In this document: positions 38,508-46,685 of the stretch, piece by piece
Layout: every line of letters starts with the position of its first letter
Position numbering within the stretch: the first letter of the stretch is position 1
Origin: Anaerosolibacter sp.
Lineage (GTDB): Bacteria > Bacillota > Clostridia > Peptostreptococcales > Thermotaleaceae
DNA length: 64,000 nucleotides
Reading direction: 5' to 3'
Assembly: GCF_029240175.1 (NCBI RefSeq)
Contig: NZ_JARBTM010000009.1
Span: forward strand, 1 to 64,000
Program-made: the position numbers and the translations under genes
Notes under the pieces: model-generated
Seen by the model: the letters and a program-made list of their open reading frames with translations, nothing else
Database searches by the model: none
What the model was told of the DNA's origin: nothing

Positions 38508-39254
38508 ATGAATACGAAAATATTTGATAAAATAGACACTTTATTATCAACATTAAACAATTATCGCCCTCTTACACAGGGAGAAGTTGAGCGGTTAAGA
38601 GATGAATTTCTAATTGATTTTACTTACAACTCTAATGCTATCGAAGGGAATACCCTAACTTTACAAGAAACTGCGTTAATAATTAAAGAAGGTATTACTA
38701 TTGCTGAAAAGCCACTTAAAGAGCATTTGGAAGTAATAGGTCATAAAGAGGCTTACTACTATATAGAAGAACTTGTAAAACAAAAAACTCCTCTATCAGA
38801 GAAATTAATCAAGGATATTCATAGTATCATACTCATAGATAAGCCTCAGGATAAAGGAGTGTATAGACGAGTGCCTGTTCGAATTATGGGCTCAGTTCAT
38901 GAACCACCTCAGCCTTACTTAGTACCAATTCAAATGGAGCAGCTTGTTTTAGAGTATGAGGAAATGAAAAAAAATCTACATCCCATTGAGAGCACTGCGT
39001 TATTTCACCTGAAGTTTGAAACAATTCATCCATTCATTGACGGAAACGGGCGTACAGGAAGATTGTTACTAAACTTGGAATTGATGAAAGAAGGTTACCC
39101 TGCTATCAATGTAAAATTTGCGGATAGACGTAAATATTATGATTGCTTCACTTCATATCATGAATTAAATGGGAATGCTAATGCGTTTGTACAAATGGTA
39201 GCGGAGTACGTTCAAGAAGCATTAGAAAGATATATAGATATTGTTAGTCTGTAG
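38508..39254 (+). CDS. Fic family protein (AMPylator-type), self-inhibited class
   Basis: Fic proteins transfer AMP or related groups to target proteins. The 248 residues have the complete motif HPFIDGNGRTGR (residues 174-185), with the catalytic His. An N-terminal inhibitory helix motif, SNAIEGN (Ser42...Glu46-Gly47), matches (S/T)xxxE(G/N), so autoinhibition by the Glu is expected. ATG 38508 has GAGGGG 6 nt upstream. A TTG just before it is ignored. No separate antitoxin gene is adjacent. An ssrA fragment lies 13 nt after the stop. Confidence 0.92.
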   Translation: MNTKIFDKIDTLLSTLNNYRPLTQGEVERLRDEFLIDFTYNSNAIEGNTLTLQETALIIKEGITIAEKPLKEHLEVIGHKEAYYYIEELVKQKTPLSEKLIKDIHSIILIDKPQDKGVYRRVPVRIMGSVHEPPQPYLVPIQMEQLVLEYEEMKKNLHPIESTALFHLKFETIHPFIDGNGRTGRLLLNLELMKEGYPAINVKFADRRKYYDCFTSYHELNGNANAFVQMVAEYVQEALERYIDIVSL

Positions 39255-39267
39255 ACTTTGCTTTAAT

Positions 39268-39328
39268 TACGCTTTAGCAGCTTAATATAGCTGCTCGTCC
39301 TGCCTAGACTGCATACGGTTTAGGGTCA
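39268..39328 (+). pseudogene. Fragment of a second tmRNA gene
   Basis: This segment matches ssrA 24836-24896 with only two differences. It covers the end of the tag frame, its stop codon, helix GCAGC/GCTGC and the following CTGCCTAGACTGC segment. The tag here would read NYALAA rather than the NYVLAA of the intact gene. Similarity stops sharply after GGGTCA and begins just before AATTACG. It is the internal part of a foreign or duplicated ssrA. Confidence 0.85.
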
Positions 39329-39423
39329 TCACGGCTACCAGAATCAAACTTTAGAACAAATCCAAAAACACTGGACCTGATGTTACCAAGGGATTCATTA
39401 GTTCAGCAAATATGTAAAGCCAA

Positions 39424-39452
39424 TTAGGGGGATGACAATGTCATCCTCCTAA
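39424..39452 (+). terminator. Hairpin of uncertain role
   Basis: TTAGGGGGATGAC and GTCATCCTCCTAA flank AAT. AAAATTTG follows, so the T-run is poor on this strand. It may end transcripts coming from the Fic gene. Confidence 0.45.
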
Positions 39453-39550
39453 AAATTTGCAACCCATATATTATTATTCGGTTACATTGGTTGTGATTAT
39501 ATTTGCTTAAATGAAGCTTATTAAAGTACAAAATTTTTTTTAAGATAAAT

Positions 39551-39601
39551 AATCTTTACGCTGTTAAGATTAAGTGATACAATATTAACAGTGTAAAGAT
39601 T
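39551..39601. promoter_or_regulatory. Operator of the TetR-family regulator
   Basis: Two 17-bp arms (AATCTTTACGCTGTTAA and its complement with one mismatch) are separated by 17 nt and end 14 nt before the regulator's ATG. GATACAAT between them can serve as the -10 box. The dyad over the promoter is what a TetR autoregulator would bind. Confidence 0.72.
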
Positions 39602-39615
39602 GAGGAGGTTTTCAA

Positions 39616-40200
39616 ATGGCAAATAAGTCATATCACCATGGGAATTTAAGAAACTCACTAATAGAAGCCGGTATTGAACTCATAAATCAGGAGGGAATCA
39701 ATCAACTCTCTCTAAGAAAAGTCGCTTCATTATGCGGTGTTAGTCAAGCTGCTCCATACGCTCATTTTAAAAGCAAGGAAGATTTGATGGGAGCTATGAG
39801 GGATCATGTAATAGGGTTATTTATGGAGGTTTTGGAGAAAGCAGCTTTCTCCTGCTCGAATCAAAACGATCCAAGGCTTCTCGTTGAAATGGGCAAGCGG
39901 TATGTATTATTCTTTATAGAAAATCCCAAGTATTTTACTTTCATATTTTCCCAACATTACATGGAGGTAAATCTTGATTTGGAGGGGGATGATACAAAGA
40001 ATTTCCCACCTTACCAGCTTTTTAAAACCCATGCGATCCGGATATTGGGGAATATGGGAATGACTTATGAAAAAATCGAAGATGGGATAATATCCATGTG
40101 GGCTACAGTCCATGGCCTTGCTTCTATCGCTACCATGAAGAATGTTCATTATAGTAAAGAATGGGGAGAGAAGATTGAAGATATTATCTGGAATAAATAA
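39616..40200 (+). CDS. TetR/AcrR family transcriptional regulator
   Basis: The 194 residues start with a TetR-type HTH (ELINQEGINQLSLRKVASLCGVSQAAPYAHFKSKEDLMGAM, about 15-60). The C-terminal ligand domain includes MWATVHGLASIATM, as in TetR WHG-type domains. A GAGGAGG site precedes the ATG. The operator at 39551 suggests autorepression, and the hydrolase gene 52 nt downstream is the likely co-regulated target. The inducer is unknown. Confidence 0.9.
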   Translation: MANKSYHHGNLRNSLIEAGIELINQEGINQLSLRKVASLCGVSQAAPYAHFKSKEDLMGAMRDHVIGLFMEVLEKAAFSCSNQNDPRLLVEMGKRYVLFFIENPKYFTFIFSQHYMEVNLDLEGDDTKNFPPYQLFKTHAIRILGNMGMTYEKIEDGIISMWATVHGLASIATMKNVHYSKEWGEKIEDIIWNK

Positions 40201-40252
40201 AGGTGCCAGGCAACTTTCTAGAAAAGAATTTGTAAGATGGGTGGGGAGAGCA

Positions 40253-41353
40253 ATGATAATTATTCTTTCAGTTTTACTTGTGAGTTCATTAATCCTTGCA
40301 AGTGTATTTCTTGCCTACAGTCCTGGAAAACTTCAACCTTTCCTTGATAAAGACGGTAAGGAGCTGGAGGGTAGCATATCTGAAAGAGGTTTTGTCAATA
40401 TTGGTGGTGTAAAGCAAGGAATGTTTATCAGAGGAAAGAACTGCAGAAATCCGGTTTTGCTTTTCGTGCATGGAGGTCCATGCTTCTCTGAATATTTCCT
40501 TTTTGATAAATATCCTACAGGGCTTGAGGATGATTTTACGGTTTGTTACTGGGAGGAGCGCGGTGGAGGTCTTTCTTACAACTCCGATGTTTCACTGGAC
40601 AGTATGACCATGGAACAGCTTACATCTGATACAATTGAAGTGACGAATTATTTGCGCAAACGGTTTGAACAGGATAGGATATACCTGGCGGCACACTCCG
40701 GAGGAACGTTTTTTGCCATCCAGGTTGCAGCTAAAGAACCCGAACTGTACCAAGCATATATTGGTATCTCACAGATTACAAAGCAGACAGAGTCAGAAAA
40801 GATAGCCTATAAATATTTGATGGAGCAATATAAAGCAGCGGGAAATACAAAAATGGTTGAAAAGTTAAGACAATATCCAATTTTAGAAGACGATTCATAT
40901 GTTATCCCGTTTTTCAAATCCCTTGTTCGTGATCAGGCAATGCATGAGTTTGGCGTAGGTACAATGCGCAACATGAAGTCTCTTGAGAAGGATGTAGTTT
41001 TACCTATCATGTTATGCGAGGCATATACTTTTAGAGAAAAAATTAATCTGTGGACATCAAAATTTACATTTATAAAAAAGACAAAATTAGCAGACCAGCT
41101 TTTTGCCACTGATTTAACTACCAGGTTAACAAAGCTTGAGATACCGGTCTATTTTTTCAGTGGTGCGTACGATTTAACAGTAAATCATGACTTAACAAAA
41201 GCTTACTTACAACAATTAGAAGCACCTGTAAAAGGGTTTTACACCTTTGAAAATTCTGCCCATAGTCCGATTTTTGAAGAACCAGATAAAATGATGTATA
41301 TTATTAAGAAGGATGTTCTTATGGGAGAAAACAAGCTTGCTGATAAAGAATAA
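40253..41353 (+). CDS. Membrane-anchored alpha/beta hydrolase (proline iminopeptidase-like)
   Basis: From ATG 40253 (MIIILSVLLVSSLILASVFLAY) the protein has 366 residues with an N-terminal signal anchor. The hydrolase domain has the oxyanion motif FVHGGPCFSEY and the nucleophile in LAAHSGGTFFA, plus a C-terminal His in ENSAHSPIFEEP. The HGGP and nucleophile contexts match S33 aminopeptidase-like hydrolases. GGGGAG lies 6 nt before 40253. The open frame extends further upstream into the TetR gene and that extension could be partly used. The substrate is unknown. Confidence 0.82.
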   Translation: MIIILSVLLVSSLILASVFLAYSPGKLQPFLDKDGKELEGSISERGFVNIGGVKQGMFIRGKNCRNPVLLFVHGGPCFSEYFLFDKYPTGLEDDFTVCYWEERGGGLSYNSDVSLDSMTMEQLTSDTIEVTNYLRKRFEQDRIYLAAHSGGTFFAIQVAAKEPELYQAYIGISQITKQTESEKIAYKYLMEQYKAAGNTKMVEKLRQYPILEDDSYVIPFFKSLVRDQAMHEFGVGTMRNMKSLEKDVVLPIMLCEAYTFREKINLWTSKFTFIKKTKLADQLFATDLTTRLTKLEIPVYFFSGAYDLTVNHDLTKAYLQQLEAPVKGFYTFENSAHSPIFEEPDKMMYIIKKDVLMGENKLADKE

Positions 41354-41377
41354 TAAAATCATAGTGATTACACATTC

Positions 41378-41447
41378 AAAACCGCGACCGAAATATCGTG
41401 GTTTTAATTTTGTCTTTAATTAGTATTATGAGGGGTGAACCATAATG
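41378..41447 (+). repeat. Diverged copy of the ssrA terminator and 3' flank
   Basis: AAAACCGCGA and TCGTGGTTTT form a hairpin like the ssrA terminator (25393-25420). The following bases (TTTAATTAGTATTATG...GTGAACC) also match the ssrA downstream flank (TTTAAATTAGCATTATG...ATGAACC). It acts as the terminator of the hydrolase gene, and is best explained as the end of a second, disrupted ssrA locus. Confidence 0.7.
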
Positions 41448-41589
41448 AAAACAAATGTAATTTTGATGATAAACGAAGTGAGTCAAGAATAACCATACTA
41501 ATTGACTAACTTTAGATTTGTATTTTATTAACCATCCATAGAGCAGTTTCATATCATGTAGTAGTTTTATTTAAAGGAGTGGTTGATAA

Positions 41590-42903
41590 ATGAATCCATA
41601 TTATAATAATTGGCCATATTTACAAATTCCAATATATGGTCAGCCTAATGTCTATCCTATGAATCCAGGATATGTTTGTCCGTTTTATAGTAATATGGCG
41701 ACAAATTATCTAGAGAATCTATATGAAGAAGATAATGGTGAACTAGCCCACGACGGCATGATGCGCCAAAGGCCGCAGGATATCAATAGAATCATGGCAC
41801 TTATTAATCAAGAACTCAACAGCTACTATACTGAGCTTCAAAGGTATGGCGTTCAGAGAGTTGTAACACGTAATATTTTTAGAAATATTGTAACCTATGT
41901 GCTAAGGAACGAAAATAGGTACACCGGAAACATTGAACAGAGAACAAATGCAATCTTTAATGCGTATCAACGTGATAATGTAATAACTTTTTTAATTTTA
42001 AGAGGGTATGGCGTGTTGAACAACCGTATAAACCAAATTATAAGAGCTATTATCCGCTTTAGCTTGGAAAATATAGAGGAGCGACCGACATCGGGCTGGA
42101 GTCAATGGGAAGATCTTGGTGGAGTATTAACATCAGGGCCTGCAGTTGCATCCTGGCAGCCTAACCGATTGGATGCATTTGGAAGAGGCCAAAATAATGC
42201 TTTATGGCATAAGTGGTGGAACGGTTCAAGTTGGAGCGAATGGGAAGATTTAGGTGGAGTACTAACTTCATCTCCTGCAGCAGTGTCCTGGGGGTCAAAT
42301 CGAATTGATGTGTTTGGAAGAGGTCAAAACAATGCTTTGTGGCATAAGTGGTGGAATGGTTCAAGCTGGAGCGAATGGGAAGATTTAGGTGGAGTACTAA
42401 CTTCATCTCCTGCTGTAGCATCCTGGCAAGCAAATCGCTTGGATGTATTTGGAAGAGGTCGAAATAATGCTTTATGGCATAAGTGGTGGAACGGTTCAAA
42501 CTGGAGTCAATGGGAAGACTTAGGTGGAGTACTGACTTCGGCTCCTGCAGCAGTATCATGGGGACCAAATAGAATTGACGTATTTGGACGAGGACAAAAC
42601 AATAGTCTATGGCATAAATGGTGGAATGGTTCAAGCTGGAGTCAGTGGGAAGACTTAGGTGGGGGAGTGATAAGCTCAGGACCGGCGGTTGCATCAACGG
42701 CACCTAATCGACTGGAAGTTTTTGCCCGTGGACAAAACAATCAGTTGATCTTTAGAACTTGGAACGGAACCAGGTGGAGTGGCTGGCAGTCCCTTCGAGG
42801 GGAATTAACCTCAGAGCCTGCAGCCGTATCTTGGGGAGGTAATAGACTAGATGTCTTTGCAAGAGGTCAGAATAATCATCTTTGGCATATCTGGAGACCA
42901 TAA
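41590..42903 (+). CDS. PLL-like beta-propeller lectin with unknown N-terminal domain
   Basis: The 437-residue protein has two parts. Residues 1-160 begin with an Asn/Tyr/Pro-rich stretch and continue into a helical domain (INRIMALINQELNSYYTELQRYGVQ...), which I do not recognise. Residues 170-437 hold six repeats of about 45 residues (WEDLGGVLTS.PA..SW..NR.DVFGRGQNNALWHKWWNGSSWS), the pattern of the PLL/DUF346 fucose-binding lectins of Photorhabdus. No signal peptide is visible, so release or spore association is open. AAAGGAG precedes the ATG. It is the last gene before the second ssrA-end copy. Confidence 0.85.
   Translation: MNPYYNNWPYLQIPIYGQPNVYPMNPGYVCPFYSNMATNYLENLYEEDNGELAHDGMMRQRPQDINRIMALINQELNSYYTELQRYGVQRVVTRNIFRNIVTYVLRNENRYTGNIEQRTNAIFNAYQRDNVITFLILRGYGVLNNRINQIIRAIIRFSLENIEERPTSGWSQWEDLGGVLTSGPAVASWQPNRLDAFGRGQNNALWHKWWNGSSWSEWEDLGGVLTSSPAAVSWGSNRIDVFGRGQNNALWHKWWNGSSWSEWEDLGGVLTSSPAVASWQANRLDVFGRGRNNALWHKWWNGSNWSQWEDLGGVLTSAPAAVSWGPNRIDVFGRGQNNSLWHKWWNGSSWSQWEDLGGGVISSGPAVASTAPNRLEVFARGQNNQLIFRTWNGTRWSGWQSLRGELTSEPAAVSWGGNRLDVFARGQNNHLWHIWRP
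42107..42784 (+). repeat. Five 135-bp tandem repeats inside the lectin gene
   Basis: Units begin at about 42107, 42242, 42377, 42512 and 42647 (the last is 138 bp), each starting GGGAAGA-TTAGGTGG or close. Units 2-4 are very similar at the nucleotide level, indicating recent unit duplication or gene conversion. A sixth, diverged unit follows from about 42785. Confidence 0.88.
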
Positions 42904-43010
42904 CTAAAAAAGCTATTGCGAAAAGGGGAAATTTATAAATTGGCGCATTAATATAAAGTTCTCAAGGTACAATAAATTTTATGAGAAGTTGTGTATTCAC
43001 CTACTGCGCA

Positions 43011-43021
43011 CGCCTCCACCA
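43011..43021 (+). repeat. Copy of the ssrA 3' terminus (att-like site 2)
   Basis: CGCCTCCACCA is identical to the last 11 bases of ssrA, in the same orientation, and is again followed by a terminator (43041). It marks the likely right boundary of the accessory region that begins at ssrA. Confidence 0.7.
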
Positions 43022-43040
43022 ATTTAATTCTAGATAGTTT

Positions 43041-43065
43041 AAAAGCCGCATTTTCGCGGCTTTTT
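43041..43065. terminator. Bidirectional terminator
   Basis: The 9-bp stem AAAAGCCGC/GCGGCTTTT has an ATTTTC loop and T-runs on both strands. It can stop rightward transcripts from the lectin gene and leftward ones from the helicase gene. It may be the original ssrA terminator. Confidence 0.82.
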
Positions 43066-43142
43066 GTGTTCGTTGCTTTTGTTAGGTGACGGAAAGGCTC
43101 AATTGAGACGAAAGCGAAATCCTGCTCGTAATATGCTAGAGA

Positions 43143-44633
43143 TTACTTGCCAAATATACGCTGAAGAATACGCTGAAAAAATGATTTTTTGGTTGGAGAA
43201 TCTTGAGTGCTCCCGATCATGGTGTTTTGTTGGGAATGGGTTGCATTGACTTCTTTGGATTTAGTAGTCTGTGAATCGGTCACTGATTTCGTTGAATTTT
43301 GCTGTTTTTTTGGCACCCCTTCACGGGTTGCATGATGATTATCTACCCTGGTCTCTTGATCATTATATTTTTTATGATGCTGAGATCGTCTTGGCTGAGA
43401 ATGCTTATCTTGAGTAACCTTTGGGTTTGGTTTCGAATCTGTCCGATGGGGCATGCTCTTCACAGAATTGGCTGCTAACCATTTTTCGGCTTCGGCTTTG
43501 CGTGCCTTATAGACGTCTTCAGGAGGCAGTTCAGCTTCAGTGATCATAGCACTGATATGTTCTTCTATTTCATAGAGGGACATGATGTCTTCACCTGTAA
43601 CCAAAGTGATTGCAGAGCCTTTTTTTCCGGCTCTGCCGGTACGACCGATCCTATGGACATAGTTGTCCTTTTCATTGGGAACATCATAGTTGATTACCAA
43701 GGACAAATCATCGATGTGAATGCCCCGGGCGGCAACATCAGTAGCCACCAATAAATGAAATTCTCCCTGTTTTAATTGCTGTATGGTTTTTGACCGTCGG
43801 CTCTGGGGGATATCTCCATGCAGTGCCTGACAAGCATAGCCTTTGCGTGATAAGTAGGTCTGAACTTTATCGACAGCCATTCGTGTATTGCAGAAAATCA
43901 CACAGCTATCAGGCTGTTCAATCAGAAGCAGGCGATTCAACCAAGTATTCTTTTCATTTCCATTTACACGATAATATACTTGATGAATGCTATCCACTGT
44001 TTTTGTAGGAGATTCAATTTCTATGTTTACCGGTTGCTTCATATACTCATTGCATATTTTATGTATCTCTGGGGGCATAGTAGCAGAAAAAAGGAGAGTA
44101 ACCCTGTTTTTAGGGAGAGCTTTTATAATTCTCACTACTTGTTCTAAAAAGCCCATATCCAACATCCTGTCTGCTTCATCTAATACCAAAAACCGTATGT
44201 GTTTGGTAACTAGATTTCCTTGACAAATGTGGTCGTATACTCTGCCAGGTGTTCCGGTAACAATAGAAGGCCCTTTATTTAGGGACTGTATTTCAGCATT
44301 TATACTATGTTGTCCGTACACAGAGGTTATCTTGTGATGAAGATACTTCGACATCTGTTTGAGATCATTGCCTACTTGGACTGCCAGTTCACGTGTCGGT
44401 GTGAGAATGAGTCCTTGGGGTCCTGGTCCTGCAGGATCAGTCATTTGGAGCATGCTAATACCGAAAACAGCAGTTTTACCACTACCAGTCTTAGACTTAA
44501 CGATCAGATCTTTCTGATTCAGAATATGAGGGATAGCCTTTCTCTGTACCTCTGTAGGGCTCTCAAAATCCATCTCTTCGAGGGCTCTTAAAATAGGGGT
44601 TATGATACCTAGGTCATTAAAATTATTTTTCAT
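43143..44633 (-). CDS. DEAD-box RNA helicase with basic C-terminal tail
   Basis: This is an ATP-dependent RNA helicase. The 496 residues have the Q motif (SPTEVQRKAIP), motif I SKTGSGKTAVF, Ia PTRELA, II VLDEADRML, III SATMP, and VI HRIGRTGRAGKKG. The last ~120 residues are low-complexity, rich in Lys/Gln/Ser/His, and likely bind RNA. It is leftward, divergent from cspA. Such helicases unwind cold-stabilised RNA or act in ribosome assembly. No specific DbpA-type C-terminal domain is visible. Confidence 0.93.
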   Translation of the reverse strand: MKNNFNDLGIITPILRALEEMDFESPTEVQRKAIPHILNQKDLIVKSKTGSGKTAVFGISMLQMTDPAGPGPQGLILTPTRELAVQVGNDLKQMSKYLHHKITSVYGQHSINAEIQSLNKGPSIVTGTPGRVYDHICQGNLVTKHIRFLVLDEADRMLDMGFLEQVVRIIKALPKNRVTLLFSATMPPEIHKICNEYMKQPVNIEIESPTKTVDSIHQVYYRVNGNEKNTWLNRLLLIEQPDSCVIFCNTRMAVDKVQTYLSRKGYACQALHGDIPQSRRSKTIQQLKQGEFHLLVATDVAARGIHIDDLSLVINYDVPNEKDNYVHRIGRTGRAGKKGSAITLVTGEDIMSLYEIEEHISAMITEAELPPEDVYKARKAEAEKWLAANSVKSMPHRTDSKPNPKVTQDKHSQPRRSQHHKKYNDQETRVDNHHATREGVPKKQQNSTKSVTDSQTTKSKEVNATHSQQNTMIGSTQDSPTKKSFFQRILQRIFGK

Positions 44634-44969
44634 TGAGATCTTCCTTTGTATTGTATGATGCTTTGATTATACCATTTTTTTGTGCTTTATTCTAGGGCGA
44701 GAGAAAAGGTGTAACGTAGGGAGAACTCGGGAATGTTATATATCTCTTTTAAAAGAAACAGAGAATAGCCTTATACAATAATAAATTTTAAAAATAGTTT
44801 GCTATATGTAAGAAACTATGTTATTCTTAATAAGAACTTAAATGAATAGTAATGAATGAGAAGCCAATATATATTTCAATTAGTACTTAGTATAAGTATG
44901 CCATATCGAGATTTTATTAGTGGATTATTACAATGAATTTAAGAATAAAATTTTGGAGGTATACATTAT
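44634..44969 (+). other. AT-rich divergent promoter region and probable cspA leader
   Basis: This 336-bp gap between the leftward helicase and cspA must hold both promoters. I see no clear consensus pair and no riboswitch. A GGAGGT site stands just before the cspA ATG. A long AT-rich leader is usual for cold-shock genes. Confidence 0.45.
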
Positions 44970-45167
44970 ATGAATGGTACAGTAAAATGGTTTAATGCAG
45001 ACAAAGGATTTGGATTTATTACAGGAGAAGATGGAAAAGATGTATTTGCACATTTTTCTCAAATAAATTCAGGCGGTTTCAAAACTCTTGAAGAAGGTCA
45101 AAAAGTGTCTTATGACGTTGTTCAAGGACCTAAAGGACCTCAAGCAGAAAATATTACTGTTCTTTAA
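44970..45167 (+). CDS. cspA: Cold-shock protein
   Basis: This is a single-stranded nucleic-acid chaperone of 65 residues with both RNP motifs: KGFGFIT (RNP1) and VFAHFSQI (RNP2). It starts [28 protein letters not shown] site precedes it, and a terminator follows at 45182. Its position between DEAD-box genes suggests joint use in RNA remodelling in the cold. Confidence 0.96.
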   Translation: MNGTVKWFNADKGFGFITGEDGKDVFAHFSQINSGGFKTLEEGQKVSYDVVQGPKGPQAENITVL

Positions 45168-45181
45168 TTAGTAAACATTTA

Positions 45182-45216
45182 CCCCTTGAATAGGTAGCCT
45201 ATTTAAGGGGTTTTTA
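45182..45216 (+). terminator. Terminator of cspA
   Basis: CCCCTTGAATAGG and CCTATTTAAGGGG flank TAG, followed by TTTTTAG. Confidence 0.88.
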
Positions 45217-45333
45217 GTTGCTTATCATTAAGTTTTGACGCATATAAAAACACGTAGAAAAAATAGATAGGATCGTCAGTTTATCCCTAGGAAATAGGGA
45301 ATAAAATCTGGCAGTCTTTTATAAAGGAGAAAA

Positions 45334-46611
45334 ATGATTTTTAAAAATCTAAATATTATTGAACCTATTTTGAAAGCTTTAGAAATTCAGGGTTATGTTA
45401 GACCTACGCTTATACAGGAAAGGGCTATTCCAGTTATACTTCAAGGAAATGACTTAGAGGGATGTGCTCAGACGGGTACTGGTAAGACAGCCGCTTTTTC
45501 TATACCAATATTGCAGCTTCTTTATAATCAAAGTATAGACGAAAAGGCCTCGAGAAGGATTAAAGCATTAATTTTAGCGCCAACGAGAGAGTTAGCTATC
45601 CAAATTGGAGAAAGTTTTAATGTATATGGAAGATATACGGGATTAAAAAGTACTGTTATTTTTGGGGGTGTTTCACAAAAATCTCAGACAGATGCATTAA
45701 AAGCAGGCGTAGATATTTTAATTGCAACACCTGGTAGACTTCTAGATTTAATGCAGCAGAAATTTATAAGTCTACAGCATATAAAGTATTTTGTTCTTGA
45801 TGAGGCAGACAGAATGCTGGATATGGGTCTTGGACAGGATGTAAAAAGAATTATATCAAAGCTTCCTAAAACTAGACAGACGATGTTATTCTCTGCTACG
45901 ATGCCCCAGAATGTTTCCCAATTAATTGATTCTGTTCTCATAAACCCTGTAAAAGTAGAAGTGACCCCCGTTTCATCGACTGTTGATACGATTAAGCAGG
46001 CAGTCTATTTAGTTGAAAAAACAAACAAGAAATCTTTGCTTATTCACTTATTAAAGGATCAATCTATTGAATCCGTTCTTGTGTTTTCTCGGACAAAGCA
46101 TGGTGCAAATAAGATAACCGGAGTTCTGATTAGAGCGGGAATAGAGGCCCAAGCCATTCATGGGAATAAGTCGCAAAATGCAAGACAACTTGCTCTTAAA
46201 AACTTTAAAGAAAAGAAAATAAGAGTTTTGGTAGCAACGGATATAGCTGCAAGGGGTATTGATGTAGAGGAATTGTCTCATGTAATAAACTTTGATTTGC
46301 CGGATGTGCCTGAAACTTATGTTCATAGAATAGGACGTACTGGAAGGGCTGGAGCAGCGGGTGTGGCACTTTCTTTTTGCGATGAGGAAGAAGGCGAATC
46401 CCTCAGGGATATTCAAAACACTATATCGAAAGAGATACCCATAATCGGGGATCATCCCTATCCTATAAGTAATTCAAGTTCCATAAAAAACAGTTCCTGT
46501 ATAGCTAAAGGTAAGGATGTTAGAAAAAATACACCTGGGAAGAAAACTCACCAAAGTGGTACTGCTAGGAAAAATAAAAAGAAGCTCTATACGAATATGA
46601 GCTCAATGTAA
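45334..46611 (+). CDS. DEAD-box RNA helicase (RhlE-like)
   Basis: The 425 residues have Q motif RPTLIQERAIP, motif I AQTGTGKTAAFSIPIL, PTRELAIQ, II VLDEADRMLDMG, III SATMP and VI HRIGRTGRAGAAG. The short basic C-terminus ends KKTHQSGTARKNKKKLY. The layout resembles RhlE proteins. An AAAGGAG site precedes ATG 45334. It is convergent with the next helicase gene, sharing the terminator at 46625. Confidence 0.93.
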   Translation: MIFKNLNIIEPILKALEIQGYVRPTLIQERAIPVILQGNDLEGCAQTGTGKTAAFSIPILQLLYNQSIDEKASRRIKALILAPTRELAIQIGESFNVYGRYTGLKSTVIFGGVSQKSQTDALKAGVDILIATPGRLLDLMQQKFISLQHIKYFVLDEADRMLDMGLGQDVKRIISKLPKTRQTMLFSATMPQNVSQLIDSVLINPVKVEVTPVSSTVDTIKQAVYLVEKTNKKSLLIHLLKDQSIESVLVFSRTKHGANKITGVLIRAGIEAQAIHGNKSQNARQLALKNFKEKKIRVLVATDIAARGIDVEELSHVINFDLPDVPETYVHRIGRTGRAGAAGVALSFCDEEEGESLRDIQNTISKEIPIIGDHPYPISNSSSIKNSSCIAKGKDVRKNTPGKKTHQSGTARKNKKKLYTNMSSM

Positions 46612-46624
46612 TACAAACCATGGT

Positions 46625-46660
46625 AAAAGCCAAGTCAATTAGCATAACGACTTGGCTTTT
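46625..46660. terminator. Bidirectional terminator between two helicase genes
   Basis: AAAAGCCAAGTC and GACTTGGCTTTT flank a 12-nt loop. T-runs on both strands serve the convergent genes. Confidence 0.85.
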
Positions 46661-46685
46661 GTTTTCCCCCTGTATCATAGGGCTG

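Noticed and set aside
41444-41491. 14-codon ORF after the ssrA-terminator copy
   Set aside because: It begins after GAGGGGTGAACCATA but is very short and without similarity. Probably chance.
42161-42703. 180-codon minus-strand ORF opposite the lectin gene
   Set aside because: It arises from the 135-bp tandem repeat being open in an opposite frame. It has no start signal of its own.
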